Below are positions 1 to 8,488 of a stretch of DNA of 58,674 nt, in pieces (position 1 is the first letter of the stretch; every line of letters starts with the position of its first letter). The stretch is taken from positions 1 to 58,674 of the forward strand of contig JAKFER010000316.1 in assembly GCA_036675565.1 (NCBI GenBank). The letters run 5' to 3'. The translations under genes and the position numbers were made by a program. This DNA is from JACCYQ01 sp036675565. GTDB lineage: Bacteria; Bacteroidota; Bacteroidia; Chitinophagales; Chitinophagaceae. The notes under the pieces were generated by a model. That model saw only the letters and a list, made by a program, of their open reading frames with translations. It made no database searches and had not been told where the DNA came from.

Positions 1-40
1 TGGAATATTGATTAACTTCTGTCATCATAATTTATTATTA

Positions 41-388
41 ATGGTTGATGAAAAATCATTCCGGGAAATGGCTTTATCATTTCCTGAAGTAACCGAACAA
101 AAACATTTTGATAAAACATCGTTAAGGGTAGGTAAAAAAATTTTTGCGACACTTGATGTTCCCAATAAGCAAGCATGTGTAAAATTCTCCGAGATAGACC
201 AGGATGTTTTCTCTTCTTATGACAAGAGCATCATTTTTCCCGTCCCAAATAAATGGGGGAGACTTGGATGGACAAATATTAATTTGGAAAAAATTCCGAA
301 GAAAATGTTGCTGGATGCATTAACTACTGCTTATTGCGAAGTAGCTCCTAAAAGACTTGCTGTATTAATCACCAAACCGGAGGAATAA
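41..388 (+). CDS. MmcQ/YjbR family protein
   Basis: A small protein of 115 residues resembling the MmcQ/YjbR (CyaY-like fold) family, often described as DNA-binding-like but of unproven function. The SFPEV motif near the N-terminus, the KIFATLD strand and the conserved NKWGRLGWT segment near residue 78 fit the family. I start at the ATG at 41 (MVDEKSFREM) because homologues begin about here; an upstream TTG at 8 is in frame but adds an atypical extension. It is the first gene of the window, so its upstream context is not visible. It faces the minus-strand membrane pair next to it. Family call is fairly sure, role unknown. Confidence 0.75.
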   Translation: MVDEKSFREMALSFPEVTEQKHFDKTSLRVGKKIFATLDVPNKQACVKFSEIDQDVFSSYDKSIIFPVPNKWGRLGWTNINLEKIPKKMLLDALTTAYCEVAPKRLAVLITKPEE

Positions 389-453
389 ATTTATAGAAAC
401 AAAAAAACGATTGCTGAAAAAGTTATCCTTCGTAGAATTACACCATAAGTGTA

Positions 454-1029
454 TTATTTGTTTTTGCTTTCGTTCACCAAAACTGAAATGGACCTTCCAT
501 CAATCATAACATACCTGATAACTGCTTCACCATCTTTTACATTTACAAGGGCGTAGGCTATTTGGGTAGAATCGATAATTGATTTACGATACAAGTCTTC
601 TGCAGGTTGCGCTTTTGATTCTTCCATATAAAAACGATCAAATGGATAATCAAGCCTCATGTTAACCTTTTCATCCTCCATTAAAAAAGCAATTTTAGCT
701 TTTATGTAATCAGGATCATTGACAGGTCTTTTTTTAGAAACCGTTTTAATTTGCGCAAAACCAGCGGTGTCAGTTTGAATTTGAACAAACACTTCATCAT
801 TGATTGTCCATTCATTTATATTTTGTACAGGGAAAGTATTGGCTTCAAAACGCAGTGTGATGTATTTACCCCTGAAAGGATCATTGGGATCAATTGGTGC
901 AGCCTTAAATTTATATTCGTTACCACTCATCAACACATCTTCCTGGTCATAAATCATCTTTGCAGGAACATATAACTGAACGCAGGCAAGAAGTATAAAA
1001 CCAATGATCAATATTTTTTTACTAAACAT
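454..1029 (-). CDS. GDYXXLXY-domain membrane-anchored protein
   Basis: A protein of 191 residues with one N-terminal membrane segment (about residues 5-22) and an extracytoplasmic domain. The block DPFRGKYITLRF corresponds to the motif that names the GDYXXLXY family, here as GKYITLRF. I choose the ATG at 1029 (MFSKKILIIG), which overlaps the end of the upstream DUF2157 gene by 8 bp; the longer ORF to 1065 would overlap it far more. Families with GDYXXLXY domains are regularly found next to DUF2157 proteins, and the overlap indicates translational coupling. The biochemical role is unknown. Confidence 0.8.
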   Translation of the reverse strand: MFSKKILIIGFILLACVQLYVPAKMIYDQEDVLMSGNEYKFKAAPIDPNDPFRGKYITLRFEANTFPVQNINEWTINDEVFVQIQTDTAGFAQIKTVSKKRPVNDPDYIKAKIAFLMEDEKVNMRLDYPFDRFYMEESKAQPAEDLYRKSIIDSTQIAYALVNVKDGEAVIRYVMIDGRSISVLVNESKNK

Positions 1030-2299
1030 GTTCTTGTCTTTTTTTAAGCATCCGGGAATTAGCAAAGAAGAAACCTAAACCCACACCGACAAATAAAATC
1101 CCCCTGATCACAAAACTTAAATCCGTATCAAAAAACCGGCAAACCACCAGGGCCGTAATGATCAACAATCCGTAATTCAGAATACCAAGGTGATCTTTCC
1201 TTGCTCCATTCCTGATGGTAAATATGCCTATGGCAAAGACCAACAAATTCACTAAAATAACTGCAAACGGAAAGTAAAGACCAATGATAAAAATGAAAAT
1301 AAAGATGATAAAAACAAGTTCCATTGGGTTCAGCACACTGACAAATTTATTTTTTCGAAGCCTGATATAAAAAGCAGCCGCTATTGAAGAAATGATCAAT
1401 GCGATTATAAACTCCGGGTTTCTGATCGTATCAAAATAAGAAATATCCATTCTTCGCAGATCTTCCCAAAACCAGGTAAAACTGAGTGCCAGAAGAATTG
1501 AAATTGTGCCAACAGATCCAATGGCGAGGTAACCATTGCTTGTTGATTTTTGCGATTGGAAGAAATTTGTTTTTCCCACTAAATAAAATAAACCAAACAG
1601 ACTGATATAGGCGATGAACATGAACTCCTCGTAATTCATGGCAACCGTTCCCAAAACAATAGTGATGGATAAAGGGATAAACCAATGATGAAAAATTATG
1701 AAGTTGCCATGGGGCTGTTTCCTGTATAATAAATAATAATGAGGCAAAATAGATAAAAGTAAAAACCAGTAATAATAAGTTTCGGAAGAAGGATATGTCC
1801 AATAACTGGTTTCAGCAGCCCAATAGGTTATTCCAATGATATACAGCAGGGAAGTGATGGAAGATCGCATGATATAAACCAATGGCAAACAGAGTAGCAT
1901 CCATGTCAGCAAAAAAGAAGAAATATTCCCTGGAATATGATAGACCTGGCTGATTAATGAGATGCTGGAGCCAATTGCAAAAAAGAGAAAGGCTGCTGAA
2001 CTTTCCCTCCATACTTGTGAATCATTTTTCTTCAACAATGCAAATGCACAAAAAAATTGTCCGATCAATAAAGGCAAAAATGAAAAGATGGTTTTAACCG
2101 CTCTTGAAAATTCATCCCAGTTATGTGCTATGATCAATATGATGCCAAGACCTACCAGTATGGCACCGAGGATGCCAAAAACAATGAATAACCTGTTTTG
2201 AGACTGGCCAGCTTTATCTCGATAAAACTGCCGTATGCCTTCGGCAGTTTCTGGTGAGATTAAGCCTGCCTTTAGTAGTTCAGGTATGTCTTTTTGCAT
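1022..2299 (-). CDS. DUF2157 multi-spanning membrane protein
   Basis: A 425-residue protein with a short soluble N-terminus (about 35 residues, containing AGLISPETAEGIRQFY, typical for DUF2157) followed by roughly a dozen hydrophobic helices to the C-terminus. It overlaps the start of the GDYXXLXY gene by 8 bp and is the first gene of that two-gene unit. DUF2157 proteins have no established reaction; the constant pairing suggests a membrane complex with the downstream periplasmic partner. The ATG at 2299 is the natural start. The family assignment rests on the N-terminal motif and topology. Confidence 0.8.
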   Translation of the reverse strand: MQKDIPELLKAGLISPETAEGIRQFYRDKAGQSQNRLFIVFGILGAILVGLGIILIIAHNWDEFSRAVKTIFSFLPLLIGQFFCAFALLKKNDSQVWRESSAAFLFFAIGSSISLISQVYHIPGNISSFLLTWMLLCLPLVYIMRSSITSLLYIIGITYWAAETSYWTYPSSETYYYWFLLLSILPHYYLLYRKQPHGNFIIFHHWFIPLSITIVLGTVAMNYEEFMFIAYISLFGLFYLVGKTNFFQSQKSTSNGYLAIGSVGTISILLALSFTWFWEDLRRMDISYFDTIRNPEFIIALIISSIAAAFYIRLRKNKFVSVLNPMELVFIIFIFIFIIGLYFPFAVILVNLLVFAIGIFTIRNGARKDHLGILNYGLLIITALVVCRFFDTDLSFVIRGILFVGVGLGFFFANSRMLKKRQEHV

Positions 2300-2408
2300 G
2301 CGGCAAATTAATTATTGGTTAGATCCATGATAAAGTTCAAGAATTTAAAGTCATGGTGATGTTAATTAATTTCAACAAATTGTCTGCAAAATGAATAGGC
2401 AATGAAAA

Positions 2409-2849
2409 CTAGACTAAGCTTTGGTTTTCCTGTTGTGCATTGGAGGTATTGGATGTTTTGGCTATTGCAAGCCGAATACAAAAAATGGCAAGAATAAAAG
2501 TTAATGGTGTAAATACCATTTTTTCAAAATCATTTTCAGAGAAAAGATTTCCAATCGTATTTAAAAGGAACAGCAATGCCATAGCCCATAATGTAATTTT
2601 TATGATCAGGGGATTGATCTTTATTTTAAAATAACCTGCCCGTACCATTACAATTTGAAGCATAACCAGGTTTATGAGTATTGAAATGCTTTCCATTTTT
2701 ACCAATTCATCCCGGGTACTGATTCTTCCGCCCCAGACAATGCCTGGAGGAATAATCCCTATCAAGACGCAAACATGAAACAATACAACAAGCGATAAAA
2801 TGATCAACATGCCTTTAATGGCCAGGTTTTCTGAAATAAAATTTTTCAA
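2409..2849 (-). CDS. Small four-helix membrane protein, unknown function
   Basis: A 146-residue protein with four predicted membrane segments (about residues 12-34, 55-70, 84-101 and 111-129) and a polar Gln/Asn/Ser-rich C-terminal tail. It starts with TTG. I do not recognise the family. It is separated from the DUF2157 pair by about 110 bp and follows the GNAT gene, all on the minus strand, but nothing links it functionally to either. It could be a DUF-type integral membrane protein restricted to this lineage. Confidence 0.6.
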   Translation of the reverse strand: MKNFISENLAIKGMLIILSLVVLFHVCVLIGIIPPGIVWGGRISTRDELVKMESISILINLVMLQIVMVRAGYFKIKINPLIIKITLWAMALLFLLNTIGNLFSENDFEKMVFTPLTFILAIFCIRLAIAKTSNTSNAQQENQSLV

Positions 2850-2908
2850 TTTTTTTATTTTATAATTTTCTGCAAAATAGGATAGAAGTTAGATGACAAT
2901 TCCTTTTA

Positions 2909-3370
2909 TCATTGTGTGATGGCTTTATGCAGTTGATTGCGTTTCCAATCTTCAAAATGCATTTCGAATTTGATTTCATTTTTCCCATGCATTCCGTTTT
3001 CTTTCCAACCATTCTTTCTATAAAAAGATGCTGCTCTTGTCTGTGGTTCTGTGCCTAACCAAATGGTTTCTGTTGTTTGACTAAAATACCAGTTTAGTAT
3101 CAGGTCATGCAGTTTTTTTCCAATTCCTTTTCCTTCGCATGAAGGATTAACGAATAAGGCCCAAACATTTTTATCAACCAAATCGACAATTGAGAAACCA
3201 ACAATTCTATTATTGATCTCGCAAACAAAGCCTTTTCCCCTTTTAGTTAAATAGTCTTCATAATCTTTTATGGTTATCAAATCCGGGTTAGATAGTACAT
3301 TCTCTTTTACTGAAATTCTTACAACATGCATTTGAGGGATGTCCGTGATTTCAGCTTCTCTATAGATCAT
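2909..3370 (-). CDS. GNAT family N-acetyltransferase
   Basis: A 153-residue acetyltransferase of the GNAT superfamily, which transfers acetyl from acetyl-CoA to an amine. The core motif A is visible as ALFVNPSCEGKGIGKKLHD (R/QxxGxG/A-type pyrophosphate loop, EGKGIG near residue 100), preceded by the VGFSIVD strand and followed by the ASFYRKNGW motif B. The substrate cannot be inferred. It lies 37 bp downstream of galK on the same strand and may be cotranscribed with it. Confidence 0.85.
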   Translation of the reverse strand: MIYREAEITDIPQMHVVRISVKENVLSNPDLITIKDYEDYLTKRGKGFVCEINNRIVGFSIVDLVDKNVWALFVNPSCEGKGIGKKLHDLILNWYFSQTTETIWLGTEPQTRAASFYRKNGWKENGMHGKNEIKFEMHFEDWKRNQLHKAITQ

Positions 3371-3407
3371 GAATGTGACTATTTAATGAAAATGGGCAAG
3401 AGGTAAA

Positions 3408-4559
3408 TCAACTCAATATCTCGCAGCTTCCATTTGCCGTTTCGGCTATATAAAAAGACAGGTCTCTGCCCATATTTTTTTGATAATCTGTACAGATAAC
3501 TGGCAATAATTCTTCAATAGATTCTTCCTTTACCAGGTTAATGGTACAACCGCCAAATCCACCACCCATCATCCTGGCACCGGCAACAGCGTGATTTGAT
3601 CTTACATAATCTACCAGGTAATCCAACTCCGGACAACTTACTTTATACATTGCAGATAAACCATCATGGGAAGCAAACATCTCTTGTCCCAAAGTTTCCA
3701 GGTCGCCATGTTGCAAAGCATGAACTGCGGCTAACAGGCGATCATTTTCTTCCAATACATATTTGCATTTTGTATAAATTTCGGCATCTGCTTCTTTTAC
3801 ATAAGCATCTAACATATCTATAGTGACATCGCGGAGGGATTCAACATTTTCATGATGCGCTTTAATCATATGTACACCTTCTTCACATTGTTGTCTTCGA
3901 ATGTTATATTCCGTGGAAGCAAGTGCATGTTCAACGTTAGTATTCAACAAAAGAATTTTATATCCTTTCAGGTCGAGAGGTATATATTCAAATTCCATTG
4001 ACCTGCAATCAAGTTTTAATGCATGATCCTTTTTGCCAAAAACACTGGCGAACTGGTCCATGATACCACACATTACCCCGGCAAAATGATGTTCGGCCTT
4101 TTGAGCAATAAAAGCCAACTCCATGGGTGATAGTTTTAAATCAAAAAGCTTATTTAAGCCCAAGGCTACTGCACATTCTACCGAAGCAGAAGAAGACAAT
4201 CCGGCGCCAATAGGCACGTCACCATCGAGCACAATATTGAAACCTGAAATATCTGCTTTCATCTTTTGCAGTTCATTCACCACACCCAAAATATAATTTG
4301 GCCAACCATCTTTCATGGGTTTAATGGATTCCAGGTTGCATTCTATCTGTTTATCAAATAATGCCGAATACAAAACAATTTTGTTATCACTACTTGGAGA
4401 CAATGCCACATAACTTGCCTTATTGATGGCTGCTGGCAATACAAACCCCTGGTTGTAGTCTGTATGTTCGCCAATGATATTTACCCTGCCGGGAGATTGA
4501 AACAGGAGTGGTTCGGAATTGAATAATCCTGAGAATGTATTCTTTATCTTATCGATCAT
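3408..4559 (-). CDS. galK: Galactokinase
   Basis: Phosphorylates alpha-D-galactose at C1 with ATP, the first committed step of the Leloir pathway, in the cytoplasm. At 383 residues it has the usual length. The galactokinase signature GRVNIIGEHTDYNQG lies at residues 24-38, the GHMP-kinase ATP loop PIGAGLSSSASVE at 116-128, and the C-terminal GHMP motif GARMMGGGFGGC near residue 335. The aspartate of CGIMDQFAS is the expected catalytic base. No galT or galE is adjacent, so the pathway is completed elsewhere. Start ATG at 4559. Confidence 0.96.
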   Translation of the reverse strand: MIDKIKNTFSGLFNSEPLLFQSPGRVNIIGEHTDYNQGFVLPAAINKASYVALSPSSDNKIVLYSALFDKQIECNLESIKPMKDGWPNYILGVVNELQKMKADISGFNIVLDGDVPIGAGLSSSASVECAVALGLNKLFDLKLSPMELAFIAQKAEHHFAGVMCGIMDQFASVFGKKDHALKLDCRSMEFEYIPLDLKGYKILLLNTNVEHALASTEYNIRRQQCEEGVHMIKAHHENVESLRDVTIDMLDAYVKEADAEIYTKCKYVLEENDRLLAAVHALQHGDLETLGQEMFASHDGLSAMYKVSCPELDYLVDYVRSNHAVAGARMMGGGFGGCTINLVKEESIEELLPVICTDYQKNMGRDLSFYIAETANGSCEILS

Positions 4560-4604
4560 TTCTTGTTGGTGAAAAATTTATTAATCAGTCTTTTAGAACA
4601 ATGC

Positions 4605-5102
4605 CTAAAAATTCGGCTCATCTGCACTTGGGCCATAACTTCCTGGAATTGGAATATCAAGCAGCCGCAGATAAACCCCCAATTGGGCACGATGGTGGGT
4701 TGTTTGGGCATATGCATGCCTGATCACTTCATATTTTGTCATTACACTTAATACCTGTTCTCCATTTCGCATAGTCCATTCCGGTAGCAGATCTTCTTCT
4801 TTTGCATTGGCCAGCGCTTCCTTACCGGATGCCAGGGATTTTTCAAACAATTGCAACAATTCTTCATTACTTTCTACCGGAGTAGGAGTATAGTCCATAG
4901 TTGAAAAATCAAGGCCAGTTGTAGTAAGAGCCATAGAAACCCAGGATGGTAATTCTGCTATATGAACACAAAGTGATTTCATGACCATACTTTTTTCATG
5001 CGGTTTCCAGGTGAATTTATCAGCCGGAACACGCTGCAACATTTTACGCGTGATGGCAGCTTCCTGCTCCATTTCTTTTTGTAGTAAGGGAATGATGTTC
5101 AT
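4605..5102 (-). CDS. DinB family metal-binding protein
   Basis: A 165-residue four-helix-bundle protein of the DinB/YfiT superfamily. The three-histidine metal site expected for the fold can be read as the His of CVHIAEL (about residue 47) and the pair in TTHHRAQLGVYLRLL near residue 136. Family members include thiol transferases and many of unknown activity. It ends about 45 bp upstream of galK but no functional link is apparent. The start at 5102 gives the canonical short N-terminal helix. Confidence 0.8.
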   Translation of the reverse strand: MNIIPLLQKEMEQEAAITRKMLQRVPADKFTWKPHEKSMVMKSLCVHIAELPSWVSMALTTTGLDFSTMDYTPTPVESNEELLQLFEKSLASGKEALANAKEEDLLPEWTMRNGEQVLSVMTKYEVIRHAYAQTTHHRAQLGVYLRLLDIPIPGSYGPSADEPNF

Positions 5103-5232
5103 AAAAGTTAATTTGAAAATGTGGTAATTTGAAAATTGAAATGAACTGATAATTGTTTTCTCTTTTTGATAGAAGGAACCTGATATAGCTAGTAAATTTT
5201 TAGCTACTCCCTAATTCCAAATTCCTATTCTT

Positions 5233-5700
5233 TCACAAAGAGTCATTATTAATCTCTATCCAATAACCATCAGGATCTTTAAAGTATATCTGCTTCACAC
5301 CATCAACCCGTATAGTAACTTTATTTTTTTCACCCGCCCAATTTTCAAATTCGATCTTGTTTTTTTTGAGGGTAGCTACAAAATCTTCAACGGATGGAAC
5401 GCTAAAACAAAGGTGACTGTTTTTATTTTGGGGAGATTGAAAGCCTGCACCTTGTATTAAATGCAACTGGGCTTGGGGCCCAATTTTATACCAGGTATGC
5501 CTGCCATCACGAAATGGTTCCGGAATGGTATCTAAGCCAATGACAGATGAATAAAAGTGGGTACTTTTTTGAAGGTCCTGTACATAAACTGCAATATGGT
5601 TCAATATAGTTTTTTCTTTATCATTCATCTTTTGCGAAAATAAAGGTGAAGTATAAAAAAGCGCAGCAAATAACATCAACAAAAATATCCTTGATCTCAT
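5233..5700 (-). CDS. Exported VOC (glyoxalase/bleomycin-resistance fold) protein
   Basis: A 155-residue protein with an N-terminal signal peptide (cleavage likely after SPLFS near residue 22) and one vicinal-oxygen-chelate domain. Metal-ligand positions are plausible at the His of LNHIAVYVQDL, the His of QLHLIQG, and the Glu of DGYWIEINND. The DPDGYWIEI ending is typical for glyoxalase I/VOC domains. Export is unusual for the family, though common in Bacteroidota. The substrate is unknown. Confidence 0.82.
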   Translation of the reverse strand: MRSRIFLLMLFAALFYTSPLFSQKMNDKEKTILNHIAVYVQDLQKSTHFYSSVIGLDTIPEPFRDGRHTWYKIGPQAQLHLIQGAGFQSPQNKNSHLCFSVPSVEDFVATLKKNKIEFENWAGEKNKVTIRVDGVKQIYFKDPDGYWIEINNDSL

Positions 5701-5734
5701 ACCCTAAATTAAGAAGAATAAATATGGAAGCAAT

Positions 5735-6424
5735 TTAAGGTTTTGGGGATGCGGTTTCTTTCTCCACATCGAATGAAACGCATTCTCTTAATTCTTTTTC
5801 GGTGTAGCTTAAGCCATATTGTTTCAACACATCATCCGGAACACCGTTCCAATTATTTGGTGCATTACCAATATAGCCCACATCTTTAAAACCAATAGCT
5901 GTAGTATAAAAGCCGCTGGCAGTAAGATTCCTCATTAAACTGAAAAATGAAACGCCTGCTTTCATGGCATCCGCCGCTTTATCAGGATAAGCTATTTGGT
6001 CCACCAATTCAATTTGCTGTTCCTTACTGGCATCCTTAAACGATTTTTCATATCGTTTCATCATATATAAATCCACCCAGCGAAGCCCACCCCGTAATGG
6101 CACCTGGAACTCAGGTTTTTCCTTGACCATGAATTCTATAAAATCAGGCACTTTAGCATCTGTTGCACTTCCTGAAACATCATCTTTCGGAATAATGATA
6201 TCTGATAATACTGCGATGGTTGCCAATTCATGTTGTGTGAAGAACTGCTGGGACATGAGATTTTTATCATGCAATTCTTCTTCTTCCATTCGGCCGGGTG
6301 TAAATGCATCAGGATCTGCTTTAGCATTATCCACTTCCTTATCAACATTCTTACAGGCATTTAATAAAACACCGGCAGATAATGTTCCCCAACCCATCCA
6401 TCGCAAAGAACTCCTTCTGTCCAT
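5735..6424 (-). CDS. Gluconate 2-dehydrogenase subunit 3 family protein, Tat lipoprotein
   Basis: A 229-residue small subunit of a membrane-bound GMC-type sugar or alcohol dehydrogenase. The N-terminus MDRRSSLRWMGWGTLSAG is a twin-arginine signal, followed by a lipobox-like LLNAC (Cys 24). The conserved core LATIAVLSDIIIPKDD matches the family. It lies 11 bp downstream of the GMC subunit on the same strand; in known complexes this subunit carries the cofactor-containing partner through the Tat system. No cytochrome subunit is adjacent, so the electron acceptor is encoded elsewhere. Confidence 0.88.
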   Translation of the reverse strand: MDRRSSLRWMGWGTLSAGVLLNACKNVDKEVDNAKADPDAFTPGRMEEEELHDKNLMSQQFFTQHELATIAVLSDIIIPKDDVSGSATDAKVPDFIEFMVKEKPEFQVPLRGGLRWVDLYMMKRYEKSFKDASKEQQIELVDQIAYPDKAADAMKAGVSFFSLMRNLTASGFYTTAIGFKDVGYIGNAPNNWNGVPDDVLKQYGLSYTEKELRECVSFDVEKETASPKP

Positions 6425-6435
6425 AAAATATATGT

Positions 6436-8175
6436 TTATAAATTTTTCTTTTTCATTTGATCAACCAGGTATTCCGATGAACGCAATGCAAGTGCAAGAA
6501 TGGTCCAGGTGATGTTTTTATCTGCCTGCGAAACAAAAGCAGCACCATCCATCACAAACAGATTTTTACAATCATGCGCCTGGTTATATTTATTCAATGC
6601 TGATGAACGCGGATCATTTCCCATCCTGGCCGTACCCGCTTCATGAATAATTTTTCCCGGGTTATGCAAACCGTAATTATTTTCCGGTCCATCATTGCCA
6701 CCCCAGGTTACAACAGCTCCCATTGAATGAAGAATCTCTGCAAAAGTTTCCTTCATATGTTTGGCTTGCTTTATTTCATATTCGCTATAGTTGGTATGAA
6801 ACCGCAAAACAGGAATTCCATATTTATCCACCACCGTCGGATCAATTTCACAATAGTTATCTTCTCTTGCAACAGTTTCTCCGCGACCAGCCATGCCCAC
6901 ATGCGCACCAAAATAATTCCGGTAATCCTGCTTTAAGGAAGCGCCGTAACCACCGGCTTCTTTGGTTTTACCATTCACCGGAATGGTACCATTCAACTTT
7001 TCAATCCCCCAGCTGAAACCATATAAAGGCATTCCAAAGCCGCCACCATATTCAATATGGTAACCACGGGGAAAGTCCAGTTTTTTATTATCCAGCCACC
7101 ATGGTGTATATACGTGCATACCACCAACGCCATCTTCATTATATCTTTTTCGGTTAGCCAACTCCGGTATAATGCCGCCCATATCCGCACCAGTTGAATC
7201 GTGCAGGTATTTTCCTACCACGTTACTTGAATTTCCCAAACCATTTGGGTGGGTGGCTGATTTGGAATTCAACATCAATCGTGAAGATTCGCATGCACTG
7301 GCAGCCAAAATCACAGTACGACCAGTTACCTGGTATTCCAAACCATCTTCTTTATTGATATATGAAATGCCTGTAGCCAATCCGTTTTTATCGGTCATCA
7401 CTTCACGGGCCATGCAATTGGTCAGCAAATCAACGTTGCCCGTTTTGATAGCAGGAATAATGAGCGCCGAAGACGAGGAGAAATCTGCATAAACTTTGCA
7501 ACTCCGGTAGCATTGTTTACAATAAAAACAAACACCGCGGTCATCATTTATTTTCTTTGTAAGGATGGACAAACGGGAAGGGATAACCGGGATACCGATA
7601 TTTGTTGCAGCTCTTTTAATGAACATTTCATGTAACCTGGGTTTAGGAGGCGGCAGAAAAAATCCATCGGGGTCATTGGGTAATCCTTCATTAGTACCAA
7701 ATACACCTAACATTTTATCAATGCGATCATAGAAAGGTTTGATATCATCATAACTGATAGGCCAGTTTTCACCCAGGCCATCTATGCTTTTTCTTTTAAA
7801 ATCCTGCGGGCCAAAACGAAGGGAGATGCGACCCCAGTGATTGGTTCGTCCACCCATCATACGGGCACGCCACCAATCCCATTTCATTTTTCCTGATTGC
7901 GTGTAAGGTTCGCCATCAATTTCCCATCCCCAATAACAGGCATCAAAATCGCCAAAGGGACGGAATTTGGTACTGGCACCACGCCTTGGAGAATCCCAGG
8001 CATTTTTCATCTGTAATGAATCTGTTCGAGGATCATACATAGGTCCAGCTTCAATCACGGCTACTTTTAAACCTGCATTGGCCAATGTATAAGCTGCCAT
8101 ACCTCCACCAGCACCGGAACCCACTATAACCGCATCATAGTGTTTCGGTTGTTTTTTTATTTGCAAATCACCCAT
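6436..8175 (-). CDS. GMC family FAD-dependent dehydrogenase
   Basis: A 579-residue flavoprotein of the glucose-methanol-choline family, likely oxidising a sugar or alcohol in the periplasm together with its small subunit. The FAD-binding loop VGSGAGGGMAAYTLA is at residues 18-32 and the GMC motif HEAGTARMG with the closing KNITWTILALALR is near the C-terminus. It lacks its own signal peptide, fitting co-export with the Tat-signal subunit. Residues 216-226 (CFYCKQCYRSC) hold four cysteines resembling the ligand set of the 3Fe-4S cluster in bacterial FAD-dependent glucose dehydrogenase. Start ATG at 8175. Confidence 0.92.
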   Translation of the reverse strand: MGDLQIKKQPKHYDAVIVGSGAGGGMAAYTLANAGLKVAVIEAGPMYDPRTDSLQMKNAWDSPRRGASTKFRPFGDFDACYWGWEIDGEPYTQSGKMKWDWWRARMMGGRTNHWGRISLRFGPQDFKRKSIDGLGENWPISYDDIKPFYDRIDKMLGVFGTNEGLPNDPDGFFLPPPKPRLHEMFIKRAATNIGIPVIPSRLSILTKKINDDRGVCFYCKQCYRSCKVYADFSSSSALIIPAIKTGNVDLLTNCMAREVMTDKNGLATGISYINKEDGLEYQVTGRTVILAASACESSRLMLNSKSATHPNGLGNSSNVVGKYLHDSTGADMGGIIPELANRKRYNEDGVGGMHVYTPWWLDNKKLDFPRGYHIEYGGGFGMPLYGFSWGIEKLNGTIPVNGKTKEAGGYGASLKQDYRNYFGAHVGMAGRGETVAREDNYCEIDPTVVDKYGIPVLRFHTNYSEYEIKQAKHMKETFAEILHSMGAVVTWGGNDGPENNYGLHNPGKIIHEAGTARMGNDPRSSALNKYNQAHDCKNLFVMDGAAFVSQADKNITWTILALALRSSEYLVDQMKKKNL

Positions 8176-8488
8176 AATAAATTTTTCAAGGCTTAAATAT
8201 AAGTGTTAGCCATGAGAGATTTTGTATGGAGTTTGATTTGTTGAAAAGTTGATTAAGGTGGTTGAAAAATAAATGAAGAGTGCTGAACATTGATGTTATA
8301 TACGTGTTGAAGTATTGAAGGGCATTATAATGATGAAAGAAGAGTGAACTTGGACAATTAATAAAAGTTAAATAATACAAGGAAAAAGTAAAATTGTTAA
8401 TTATCGAAGCTGGTACATATTGAATTGAGATTTTCAATTTTACCAACGTGATTGAACTACCTTTGCTCCCGAAAAAACCACCAAAAAC
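8176..8488. other. Divergent intergenic region before the UbiD-type gene
   Basis: About 313 bp separate the GMC operon from the divergent decarboxylase gene. The sequence is AT-rich with many TTGA-like words and no convincing gene. A minus-strand ORF that fills it is Phe/Asn/Leu-rich and looks like random AT-rich translation. The only recognisable signal is a -7 box (TACCTTTG) near its right end. Confidence 0.6.
8458..8465 (+). promoter_or_regulatory. Bacteroidota -7 promoter box for the UbiD-type gene
   Basis: TACCTTTG matches the Bacteroidota housekeeping -7 consensus TAnnTTTG and lies 23 bp before the ATG at 8489. No good TTTG is seen at the expected upstream spacing, so the call rests on the -7 box alone. 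Confidence 0.55.
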
